A stretch of 64,000 nt of DNA from Avena insularis (Eukaryota > Streptophyta > Magnoliopsida > Poales > Poaceae), in the NCBI GenBank assembly GCA_023614405.1, contig CM042690.1, forward strand, positions 664,896,802 to 664,960,801, read 5' to 3'. Position numbers and translations under genes: made by a program. Below the pieces are notes generated by a model. It was not told the DNA's origin and did not search any database. It saw nothing but the letters and a program-made list of their open reading frames with translations. Positions 9,696 through 20,905 of this stretch are shown in pieces (the first letter of the stretch is position 1; every line of letters begins with the position of its first letter).

Positions 9696-12600
9696 TGGGT
9701 CCATAACCTAAGAATTGTTCTCAGGTTTGATAAAAAGGAAACTGTTCTAGATACCCCAATCCCGGATGAACCTGCTGATAATGCAACTGTTGACCTTAAG
9801 AATGCCTACAAGAAAGCATGTGATGAATCTCTTGAGGTTACCTACCTTATGCTTGCATGCATGGAACCTGATCTTCAAAAGCAGTTTGAGGATCAGGAAT
9901 CATACGATATGATCATCGCGCTTAAGGACATGTTCTAGACTTAGGCTAGGTCTGAGAGGTACAATGTTGCTAAGTCCTTTGTGGAATGCAAGCTGGCAGT
10001 GGGAGCAGTTGTAGGCCCCCATGTGATCAAAATGGTTGGTTATAGCCATACTTTAGAAAAGCTTGGTTTTCCATTAGGCCAAGAGTTGGCTACTGAGTTC
10101 ATTTTGGCGTCTCTTCCATCTAGCTATGGGCATTTCATTTCGAACTACCATATGCATGGGGTGGAGAAGGGCCTTAAAGAGTTATGTGGGATGCTGAAAA
10201 CAACAGAATGTGACATTAAGAAGAGTGCAGGGCATAGCCATGTGATGGCTTTGCAGAACAAGCCTAGCTTCAAGAAAAAGGGCACTTCTTGGCAGAAGAA
10301 GAAGGGCAAGACTAAGGATACGATCCCTAAGCCAAACCCTGCACCCAAGCAAAAGGTTGGACCTCCAGGAGACACTGAGTATTTATTTTGTCATGAATAT
10401 GGCCACAAGAAGAGAAACTGCAGCAAGTACCATGCTTCTTTGAAGAAGAGTGGAAGTAAGAGTACTCCCCACTCAAGTACGCTTGTTGTAAATGTTGTGG
10501 ACAGTTTTCTCGTAGATTCCTATGTTAACTCTTGGGTATTTGATACCGGATCGGTTGCTCATATTTGCAATTTGATGTAGGAGCTAATAAGGACTAGTGA
10601 AGTGCAGAAGGCGAAGTGGATTTTCGCGTCGGAAATAAAGCAAGAGTTGTTGCATTGTTCGTCGGTGTCATGCAACTTCACCTTCCGTCAGGATTTATTA
10701 TGAAGTTAAATAATTGTTATTACATTCCTAGTATGGGTCGAAACATTTTATCACCTTCATGTTTGATGAGGGATGGTTATTCATTCACGAGAACAAACAA
10801 TGGTTGTGTAATCTCTAAGAACGCTATGTTTATGGCTAATGCTCCCATTGTGAATGTGTTATTTATTTTAAATCTTGATGATGCATCTGTTTACAATGTT
10901 AATGCTAAAAGGCTTCGGCCTAATGATTTGAGTCCTACCAATTTATGGCATTGTCATTTGGGGCATATAAGTGAAAAGCGCATGAAGAAGCTCCATGGTG
11001 ATGGTCATCTAACTTCGTTTGATTTTGAATCATACGAGACATGTCAAGCTTGTTTACTTGGAAAGATGACCAAAACGGCTTTTACGGGTTTTCCCGAGAG
11101 AGCGACAGACTTGTTGGAACTCATACATACTGATGTATGTGGACCAATGAGCATGACAGCGATAGGAGGATATCACTACTTCATTACTTTCGCTGATGAT
11201 TTCAGTAGATATGGCTATGTCTACTTAATGAACCATAAGTCTGAAACATTCGAAAAGTTTAAAGAGTTTCAGAGTGAGGTAGAGAATCAACGTGGCAAGA
11301 GAATAAAAGCCTTCCGATCTGATCGCGGAGGTGAATATTTGAGTCACGAGTTTAGCAATCATCTTAAGAGTTGCGGAATTGTTCCACACCTCACGCCACC
11401 CAGAACGCCTCAAAGAAACGGGGTCTCCGAACGGCATAATCGAACTTTGTTGGACATGGTTCGATCGATGATGAGCTAGTCGGATTTACCATTATCATTT
11501 TAGGGTTACGTGCTAGAAATAGCACCTTTCACACTAAACAGGGTACCATCTAAATCCGTAGTTAAGACACCATATGAGATGTGGACTAGAAAGAATCCCA
11601 GTTTGTCTTTCCTAAAGGTTTGGGGTTGTGATGCATTTGTCAAGCGACTTCAGTAGGACAAGCTAACACCTAAATAGGATAAATGCAGTTTTGTGGGATA
11701 CCCAAGGGAAACCTTAGGGTATTACTTCTACAACCGAGAAGAGGGCAAAGTGTTTATCGGTCGTAGCGGTGTTTTCCTAGAGAAAGAGTTTCTAACAAAG
11801 GGAACAAGTGGAAGGTTGGTGCGACTTGAAGAAAATCGAGATGAGCCAGTCGGGGATGCTTCTACGAGTGATCTATTGTAGCAGAACAAGTTGAGGAACC
11901 CGTGGCAATAGAAGCACCACAACCACGAAGGTCGGCGAGGCTTCGCGAAGCGCGGGAATTATTATTGTTAGACAATGATGAGCATGTGACCTATGCAGAA
12001 GCGATGGTGGACCCAGACTCTGAGAATTGGCTGATTGCCATGAGATCCGAGATAGAGTCCATGGGAGACAATCAAGTTTGGAACTTGGTTGACCTGCCTG
12101 ATGGTTTTAAAGACATCGATTGCAAATGGATCTATAAGAAGAAGATTGATATGGATGGAAATGTTCACATCCATAAAGCTCGACTTGTTGCAAAAGGTTT
12201 TCGACAAGTTCAAGGAGTTAACTACGACGAGACTTTCTCGCTCGTAGCAATGCTTAAACTATACGGATCATTCTAGCCATTGCTGCATATTTCGACTATG
12301 AGATATGGCAAATGGATGTCAATACGGCTTTCTTAAATGGAATCCTTACTGAGGATATGTATATGATGCAGCTCGAAAGTTTTGTCGATCCAAACAATGC
12401 TAGAAAAGTATGCAAACTTCAAAAGTCTATTGATGGGCTAAAGCAAGCATCTCGGAGTTGGAACATTCGATTTGATGAAGTTGTAAAGGAGTTTGGCTTC
12501 ATCAAAAACAAACAAGAACCTTGTGTGTATAAGAAAGAAAATGGGAAATCGCTTGTATTTCTAATCTTATATGTAGATGACATATTACTGATTGGAAATG

Positions 12601-13553
12601 ACATTCCTATGCTCGAGTCTGTTAAGACCTCATTGAAAAATAGTTTTTCTATGAAGGACTTAGGAGAAGCGGCATATATTCTGGGTATCAATATCTATAG
12701 AGATAGATCAAGGAGGCTAATTGGATTAAACCAGAGTGCATACATTGACAAAGTGTTGAAATCGTTCAGCATGGAAGAGGCAAAGAAGGGGTTCTTACCC
12801 ATGTCTCACGGCATTAAACTCAGCAAGACTCAGTGTCCTTCGACCACTGATGAGCGAGAGCACATGAGTAGGGTTCCATAAGCTTCGGCTATTGGATCCA
12901 TCATGTATGCAATGACATGTACTCGCCCAGATGTTTCCTTTGCTCTAAGTGTTACGAGCAGATACCAGGTTGATCCAGGTGAGAGTCACTGGACAACAGT
13001 AAATAATATCCTTAAGTACTTGAGAAGGACTAAGGATATGTTCCTAGTTTATGGCGGTGAGGTTGAACTCAGTGTAAAGGGTTACACAGATGCGAGTTAC
13101 CTTAACGACTCAGATGACTCCAAATCGCAATCAGGTTATGTGTTTGTCATGAATGGTGGTGCTGTGAGCTGGAAAAGTTCCAAGCAAGATACAGTGGCCT
13201 CCTCTTCAACAGAAGCTGAATATATTGCCGCCTCGGAGGCTGCAAAGGAAGCTGTTTGGATTAGGAATTTCCTGATCACTCTTGGTGTGGTTCAGGGCGC
13301 GTCCAATCCCATGTACGCTTATTGTGACAACAATGGTGCCATTGCACAAGCCAAGGAACCTAGACAGCACCATAAGAACAAACATATTCGCATGCGTTAC
13401 CATATGATTTGTGAGTTCATTGATGATGGTAGTGTCATGTTATGCAAAATACATACGGACTCAAATGTTGTTGATACCTTGACAAAGCCACTCCCGCAAC
13501 CTACGCATGAAGCACACACAAGAGCAATAGGTATTAGATACTATCTAGATTGA
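9696..13553 (+). pseudogene. Copia gag-pol, copy 1, 5'-truncated and broken
   Basis: Order: gag (9696-10440), protease (DTGS in WVFDTGSVAHI, about 10535), integrase (10930-11480), reverse transcriptase (12000-12720), RNase H (12900-13551). Integrase keeps its D, D and E residues (IHTDVCGP, FRSDRGGEY, NGVSERHN). RT keeps LYVDDILLIGND near 12570. RNase H has YTDASYLND and SSSTEAEYIAASE and ends ..GIRYYLD. Damage: TAG at 9936-9938 in gag, stops after 10578 and 11479 (further ones at 11500-11680), frameshifts near 11880 and 12260, and a stop at 12879. The gag zinc knuckle has lost its first Cys (YLFCHEYGHKKRNC). Confidence 0.9.
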
Positions 13554-13573
13554 CTCTAGTGCAAGTGGGAGAC

Positions 13574-14868
13574 TGAAGGAAATATGCCCTAGAGGTAATC
13601 ATAGAGATGATTATATTTCATATGTATCCATGAGTTTTATAATGTTCCTTGAATATCTATATATTAGGAAACTTGTATTGATTGGCAATTATGTGAATTG
13701 TTTGTGAAAATCTTTACTTGTATGGTTATCTAATAGTTGTCCCTAGTCAGACTTCATGTGAGGACACACGTGAATATTAGACTAGCACATCGATTGGTTG
13801 ATGATTATGTTTCACAAGTCATAGACATGGAGATGTCAAACCAATGATGTGGACACATGTTATGAACATGGGGTTGGACTAACCCAACTTGAGACTGGCA
13901 ATAATACTTGCAGCTCTCTCTACACATCATGTATGTTTTGTCCTTAGACCTGAGATTATCGCATGTACTTGAGATGTGGATCGACCTACTTTGGGGCTAT
14001 CAAACACTACTCCGTAACTGGGTAGTTATAAAGTTAGCTTTCGGGTTTGTCCTGATACATGCTGCAAGGCATCGGTCAATCATGATGGGATTTACCACTC
14101 TCTACTTGAGAGAGATATCTCTGGGCCCCTCGAGTGATCGGATCCAGAAATGCATGGTCGTGCTACATATGGTTAAGACTTAACCTAGTAAAGGGATTCT
14201 GAATCACAGTATCGAGAAAGAGAGGTCAACTTGGAGCTAGACCAAATATCTTAGGGCAAAGGGAAAGACATGTACTCAACCCTGTGATGGTTCGTCTGAA
14301 TGATCTTTATATGCGTTTAGGAGTTGACACGTCTTGCTAGAGGTCGCTACCAACTATTGACAGAGTAAGTGTACTCGTGTCATGTCTATACGTGTATGAA
14401 CCTATAGGGTCACACACTTTAGGGGCTAGAAGCCTAATGAGGATTGGATCCAAATTAGACCAGGCTTAGGCTGCTAATGGGGTGCTAATGTAGAAGCCCA
14501 CCAGGAATGCCTATATAAGAGAGTGTGAGGCGATCTGAATAGGGTTGAGAATTCCACCCAGCCGCCACTCCTCTTACGCCTGTGTTGCACGAGCAGACAT
14601 AGCAGTCTGGAGTGTGACGGCTTCCACTTCGGACGTGTGGATACCTCAGAGGTGTTGTAGTTGTAGCACTTGGACGAGTCGTACAAAGGGGAGCTGCTCG
14701 TGGGACGAGGACAAGGAGGAGATGTAGAACATCTACACTGCCCCGACGTGCTTCATCAAGTTCCACAACTATGCATCTAGTGGTAATCCCATGATCTATG
14801 ACATCAGTATTCCTGGTTGACGCGGTAGAAATTTTTGATTTATCGCTAGCGTAGCCTATTACCCTACA
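13574..14868 (+). repeat. Copia LTR shared by both internal domains
   Basis: 1295 bp, TGAAGGAAAT...CCCTACA. It is preceded by the polypurine tract AAGTGGGAGAC (13563-13573) of copy 1, so it acts as its 3' LTR. It is followed one base later by the PBS of copy 2, so it is also that copy's 5' LTR. The third LTR (55 + 1238 bp around the Gypsy insertion) is nearly the same length. Confidence 0.9.
14512..14519 (+). promoter_or_regulatory. Probable TATA box of the Copia LTR
   Basis: TATATAAG lies in a GC-moderate block about 355 bp before the LTR end. The same motif is at the corresponding place in the third LTR (35273-35280), which supports it as the retrotransposon promoter. The transcription start itself cannot be placed. 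Confidence 0.55.
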
Positions 14869-14869
14869 A

Positions 14870-14881
14870 TGGTATCAGAGC
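14870..14881 (+). other. Primer-binding site, initiator tRNA-Met type
   Basis: TGGTATCAGAGC starts one base after the LTR end and is the standard Copia PBS complementary to the 3' end of plant initiator tRNA-Met. Its presence shows that the preceding LTR is a 5' LTR for the copy to its right. Confidence 0.9.
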
Positions 14882-16282
14882 CAATGTTGTTCAGTCATAG
14901 GTTCGGGAAGTTTGCATATGGTGATATGTAGATTGATATGAATGATGTGAACGTTTGTATGGCGGTGGTTCTGGATTGATCTATGATCTTACTTTCCGTG
15001 ATCGTGATTCTAAGGTCGTCGAACGACTTACCCCTACCGGTCGGTTTCCGCCATCGGGGTAGACAGTGACACATAAATCCAGTTGAATCACGCGAAGATC
15101 AATATGATTGATCGAATTGGGAACTAGATCTGAATCGACGTACCGTGATCAAAGGACTTTGGTCGAATCGGAACAATAATCGGTTTATGTTAAACTTGAT
15201 TTGCCGATCAAAATCCTTAAATAAAATTGTATAGATTCGATCTCTCATTTTTCAACAAAGTGTATAGATACCGTGAGGGGCGCTGCCCCTTTGAACCCCA
15301 CAGGGGGAGACCCCCTAGACCCCCCTTAGTCGTAGCCCCTTTTGTATCACGTTAAGGATCATAGGTGTTGCGATTTCACATGATCCGGTAGAATGCGATT
15401 CTGTGCACAACTTGTTTTTGCAGGATGTATGTGATCAGTATGTCCCAAAAATGTATGTGATGCATGTATGTATTTTTCATGACCTGCTTGTTGTGAGTAG
15501 GGCAACACGGCTGGAGCCAAATGTGTTGTCAATTATTTTAATGGCCTGCGTGCCGACTTGTGATGATCCCAATACCATGTTATTTTGATTACTAGTTGTT
15601 AGGAGTAATAGCTTGTATTAGTTCGTGGAGAACTCATCACTTGGAGGATGGCTCGCATAGAGAATGAAGATGGAGATCATCATGGTGGACAGGTTCTATG
15701 GCGATGGAGATCACCATGAGAAAATGGGTCATACTGTATCACATCTATGTGAATGCTATCCTTATACGTTTTACTACTATGCATGCTTAGATGATAGAAG
15801 TAGAACGATCCCTCACAAAGTTTAAGTTAAACCATGCCCTCCCAACCAAACATTGCACCATCATATGCCCTGTGCAATCGTTGGTGGGTCTGTGAAATTA
15901 GGGTCTCGCGGTTTTCCTTGGTTGGATGGGTTTGTATCGGATACCTACACGCATAAGGGTTGGTGAGCTTAACAAGGTCATCTTAATAGTTAAGGACCTT
16001 GGGGCATAAAGGTTGGGCGCCTAGTTTTGACATAGAGATGTCACTCAACAACAAGAGTCATATGTGATATGATTAGCAAAACTTGCTTACCGATTTACCT
16101 TGTCTTCTAGTAGTTATGCTAAAGCTCACTAGTTGACCTGTTAATTGTGGATCTTGAATCACTTAGTATCAGTAGAGAGATGTTGATTTAAGTGGGAGTA
16201 TATGCTATTAAATTGTTTAATATGTTTTACTCTTTCATGGTTACATGGCTTAGTATTTTGCATGTTTTTATGTTGTAGATCA
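14882..16282 (+). other. Copia 5' leader (untranslated, packaging region)
   Basis: 1.4 kb between PBS and the gag ATG, without a coding frame. In barley BARE1 the leader is also long and structured. It contains two adjacent perfect GC hairpins at 15276-15316. Copy 1 has lost this region entirely. Confidence 0.7.
15276..15316 (+). other. Twin perfect hairpins in the Copia leader
   Basis: AGGGGCGCTGCCCCT at 15276-15290 folds as six base pairs around GCT. AGGGGGAGACCCCCT at 15302-15316 folds as six pairs around AGA. They are eleven bases apart. Position in the leader suggests a role in RNA dimerisation or packaging, but that is inference. Confidence 0.6.
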
Positions 16283-19200
16283 ATGGCACCGAACACTTCA
16301 TCACCTTTTGCTTTGCGTTCGATTCTTGATAAAGATAAAATAAATGGAACAAAATTTTTGGACTGGGTCCGTAACCTGTGAATTGTTCTCAGGTCAAAAG
16401 GAAATTGTTCTGGATACCCCAATCCCAGATGAACCTGTTGATAATGCAACTGCTACCCTTAAGAGTGCCTACAAGAAAGCATGTGATAAAATTCTTGAGG
16501 TTAGCTTCCTTATGCTTGCATGCATGGAACCTGATCTTCAAAAGCAGTTTGAGGATCAGGAAGCGTACGATATGATCATCGTGCTTAAGGACATGTTCTA
16601 GACTCAGGCTAGGACTGAGAGGTACAATGTTGCTAAGTCCTTTGTGGAATGCAAGCTCGTAGAGAGAGCAGTTGTAGGCCCCCATGTGATCAAAATGGTT
16701 GGTTACAGTCAGACTTTGGAAAAGCTTGGTTTTCCATTAGGCCAAGAGTTGGCTACTAATTTCATTTTGGCGTCTCTTCCATCTAGCTATGGGCATTTCA
16801 TTTCGAACTACCATATGCATGGGGCGGAGAAGGGCCTTAATGAGTTATGTGGGATGCTGAAAACAGCAGAATGTGACATTAAGAAGAGTGCATGGCATAG
16901 CCATGTGATGGATTTGCAGAACAAGCCTAGCTTCAAGAAAAAAGGGCACTTCTTGGCAGAAGAAGAAGGGAAAGGCTAAGGATACGATCCCTAAGCCAAA
17001 CCTTGCACCCAAGCAAAAGGCTGGACCTGCAGGAGACACTAAGTGTTTGTTTTGTCATGAATATGTCCACTGGAAGAGAAACTGCAACAAGTACCAGGCT
17101 TCTTTGAAGAAGAGTGGAAGTAAGAGTACTTCCCACTTAGGTACACTTGTTGTAAATTTTGTGGACATTTTTCTTACGGATTCGTATGTTAACTCTTGGG
17201 TATTTGATACCGGATCAGTTGCTCATATTTGAAATTCGATGCAGGGGCTAATAAGGACTAGAGAACTGCAGAAGACGAAGTGGATTTTTGCGTCGGAAAT
17301 AAAGCAAGAGTTGCTGCATTGTTCGTCGGCGTCATGCAGCTTCACCTTCCGTCAGGATTTACAATGTTAATGCTAAAAGGCTTTGGCCTAATGATTTGAG
17401 TCCTACCTATTTATGTCATTGTCGTTTGGGGCATATAAGTGAAAAGCGCATGAATAAGCTCCATGGTGATGGTCTTCTAACTTCGTTTAATTTTGAATCA
17501 TACGAGACATGTCAATCTTGTTTACTTGGAAAGATGACCAAGACGCCTTTTACGGGTTTTCTCGAGAGAGCAACAGACTTGTTGGAACTCATACATACTG
17601 ATGTATGTGGACCAATGAGCACGACAACCAGAGGAGGATATCACTACTTCATTACTTTCACTGATGATTTCAGTAGATATGGCTATGTCTACTTAATGAC
17701 GCATAAGTCTGAAACTTTTGAAAAGTTCAAAAGAGTTTCAAAGTGAGGTAGAGAATCAACATGGCAAGAGAATAAAAGCCTTGCAATCTGATCGCGGAGG
17801 TGAATATTTGATTCACGAGTTTAGCGATCATCTTAAGAGTTGCGGAATTGTTCCATAGCTCACGCCACTCGGAACGCCTCAAAGAAACAGGGTCTCCAAA
17901 CAGCGTAATCGAACTTTGTTGGACATGGTTCAATCGATGATGAGCCAGTCGGATTTACCATTATCATTTTGGGGTTACGCTCTAGAAACAACAGCTTTCA
18001 CACTAAACAGGGTACCGTCTAAATCCGTAGTTAAGACACCATATGAGATGTGGACTAGAAAGAATCCTAGTTTGTCTTTCCTAAAGATTTGGGGTTGTGA
18101 TGCCTTTGTCAAGCGACTTCAGTCGGACAAGCTAACACCTAAATCGGATAAATGCATTTTTGTGGGATACCCAAGGGAAACCTTAGGGTATTACTTCTAC
18201 AACCGAGAAAAGGGCAAAGTGTTTGTCGCTCGTAGCGGTGTTTTCCTAGAGAAAGAGTTTCTCACAAAGGGAACAAGTGGAAGGTCAGTGCGACTTGAAG
18301 AAAATCGAGATGAGCTAGTCGGGGATGCTTCTATGAGTGATGCTATTGTAGCAGAACAAGTTGAGGAACCCGTGGCAATAGAAGCACCACAACCATGAAG
18401 GTCGGCGAGGCTCCGCGAAGCGCGGGAATTATTATTGTTAGACAATGATGAGCCCGTGACCTATGCAAAAGTGATGGTGGACCCAGACTCTGAAAAATGG
18501 CGGATTGCCATGAGGTCCGAGATAGAGTCCATGGGAGACAATCAAGTTTGGAATTTGGTTGACCCGCCTGATGCTTTTAAAGCCATCGAGTGCAAATGGA
18601 TCTATAAGAAGAAGATAGATATGGATGTAAATGTTCACATCCATAAAGCTCGACTTGTTGCAAAAGGTTTTCGACAAGTTCAAGGAATTGACTACGATGA
18701 GACTTTCTCGCCCGTAGCGATGCTTAAATCTATACAGATCATTCTAGCCATTGCTGCATATTTCGACTATGAGATATGGCAAATGCACGTGAAGACGGCT
18801 TTCTTAAATGGAATCCTTACTGAGGACGTGTATATGATGTAGCCCAAAGGTTTTGTCGATCCAAACAATGCTAGAAAAGTATGCAAACTTCAAAAGTCTA
18901 TTTATGGGCTAAAGCAAGCATCTCGGAGTTGGAACATTCGATTTGATGAAGTTGTAAAGGAGTTTGGCTTCATAAAAAACGAACAAGAACCTTGTGTGTA
19001 TAAGAAAGAAAATGGGAAATTGCTTGTATTTGTAATCTTATATGTAGATGACATATTACTGATTGGAAATGACATTCCTATGCTCGAGTCTGTTAAGACC
19101 TTATTGAAAAATAGTTTTTCTATGAAGGACTTAGGAGAAGCGGCATATATTTTGGGTATCAAGATCTATAGAGATAGATCAAGAAGGATAATTAGATTAA

Positions 19201-20030
19201 GCCTGAGTGCGTACATTGGCAAAGTGTTGAAACGGTTCAGCATGGAAGACGCAAAGAAGGGGTTCTTGCCCATGTCTCACGGCATTAAACTCAGCAAGAC
19301 TCATTGTCCTTCGACCACTGATGAGCGAGAGCACATGAGTAGGGTTCCATATGCTTCGGCTATTGGATCCATCATGTATGCAATGACATGTACTCGCTCA
19401 GATGTTTCCTTTGCTCTAAGTGTTATGAGAAGATACTAGGTTGATCCAGGTGAGAGTCACTGGACAACGGTAAAGAATATCATTAAGTACTTGAGAAGGA
19501 CTAAGGATATGTTCCAAGTTTATGGAGGTGAGGTTGAACTCAGTGTAAAGGGTTACACAGATGCGAGTTACCTTAACGACTCAGATGACTCCAAATCGCA
19601 ATCAGGTTATGTGTTTGTCATGAATGGCGGTGCTGTCAGCTGGAAAAGTTCCAATCAAGATACGATGGAGTCCTCTTCAATAGAAGCTAAATATATTTCC
19701 GCCTCGGAGGTTGGAAAGGAAGCTGTTTGGATTAGGAATTTCCTGATCACTCTTGGTGTGGTTCAGGGCGTGTCCAATCCCATGGACGTTTATTTTGACA
19801 ACAATGGTGCCATTGCACAAGCCAAGGAACCTAGACAGCACCAGAAGAACAAACATATTCGCATGTGTTACCATCTGATTCCTGAGTTCATTGATGATGG
19901 TAGTGTCATGTTATGCAAAATACATACGGACTCAAATGTTGTTGATCCCTTGGCAAAGCCACTCCCGCAGCCTAGCATGAAGCATGCACAAGAGCAATAG
20001 GTATTAGATACTATCTAGATTGACTCTAGT
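16283..20030 (+). pseudogene. Copia gag-pol, copy 2, broken
   Basis: gag starts MAPNTSSPFALRSILDKDK at 16283, the usual BARE-like N-terminus, but reads a TGA after WVRNL. The second nonsense codon (TAG 16599-16601) is the one shared with copy 1. The zinc knuckle is intact here (CLFCHEYVHWKRNC). Protease keeps FDTGSVAHI but is followed by TGA. About 196 bp are deleted at 17361 relative to copy 1. Integrase keeps the two Asp (IHTDVCGP, LQSDRGGEY) but Glu is lost (NRVSKQRN), and there is a frameshift near 17725. RT keeps LYVDDILLIGND near 19040. RNase H is altered (SSSIEAKYISASE) and the frame ends near 20000. Confidence 0.9.
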
Positions 20031-20043
20031 GCAAGTGGGAGAC

Positions 20044-20098
20044 TGAAGGAAATATGCCCTAGAGGCAATCATAGAGATGATTGTATTTCATATGTATC
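20044..20098 (+). repeat. First 55 bp of the third Copia LTR, cut by Gypsy insertion
   Basis: TGAAGGAAATATGCCC... matches the start of the LTR at 13574. It stops at GTATC (20094-20098), which is the target duplicated by the inserted Gypsy element; the LTR continues at 34389. Confidence 0.9.
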
Positions 20099-20885
20099 TG
20101 TTGGGGGGATACCCCTCAAGTAGGGTCACTCCGGGGTATAAAGGCCGAATTAGCCGAGGTTCGGCAAGCTCAAAGCGGATGCTGACCGGGTCACCTCAAG
20201 GCAGGCCGGATCACGGAGTAACCCGGACCAGGGGGTCGCCTAACATTGTCTCAGCCGACTTAAGAAGTAAGTCGGAAGTGCTAGTCTAACTTATATGCAG
20301 GAACAGGTATAGCCGGATCTACTATGACCCGGGTCCTGTTTAGCTTCTGGGAGAAGGAAGGATCTCTCTGGTCAAAAAGAAGGCCTGGTACGCACTACAT
20401 GAGCGAAGCAAGCAAGGGCAGGACCACCGGGTCTTAGCCGACAAGGGTGACGACGCCCGTGTCGGCTGACGCGGGCGCCGCAGAGGCTCACGTAGCTAAA
20501 GCATGTGTGACGCGAGGGAAAAGCACCCCGGTCGGGTTACCACTTTGAGAGGAGGCATATTCTTAGGAATATGCCTCCATGTATGCCCTAGGCTGAGACC
20601 AGGCCGCCTCTATATAAGGGGGGCTAGGGTTTCAGTAGAGGGGGTTGGGTTTTCTTCTATACCGATTTGGCTAGGGTTCAAGGAGTGAACGGTAGGTGAG
20701 AGTAAGAGAAATCCTTCTTCCTCCTCTCGCCAACACAGCTCTAGGAGCACTTGTAATCTTGAAAGGAAAGCAAAACAATCTTCTGTGTGGAGAATCACTC
20801 CACTATCCCTCCCTGGATTCCCCTAGCGTGTATTAGTCCCCACCTTTAGCCTATCCATGGCATCTGCCGTGACACCACCACGACA
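20099..20885 (+). repeat. 5' LTR of the Gypsy element
   Basis: 787 bp, starting TGTTGGGGGG and ending ACGACA. It differs from the 3' LTR at scattered sites, for example a two-base length change near 20115 and single-base length changes that compensate, so the total length is unchanged. Confidence 0.95.
20611..20618 (+). promoter_or_regulatory. Probable TATA box of the Gypsy LTR
   Basis: TATATAAG in CCTCTATATAAGGGGG, about 270 bp before the LTR end; conserved in the 3' LTR at 34109. Expected promoter for the sense transcript. Confidence 0.6.
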
Positions 20886-20887
20886 GT

Positions 20888-20905
20888 TGGCGCCCACCGT
20901 GGGGC
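20888..20905 (+). other. Gypsy primer-binding site
   Basis: TGGCGCCCACCGTGGGGC begins two bases after the LTR end. It is the usual position and TGGCGCC start of plant Gypsy PBS; the tRNA was not identified by alignment. Confidence 0.75.

Noticed and set aside
20857..20905. Gag start codon at 20857
   Set aside because: This ATG lies inside the LTR before the PBS; it is open in frame by chance or only usable in some transcripts, so it was not taken as the gag start.
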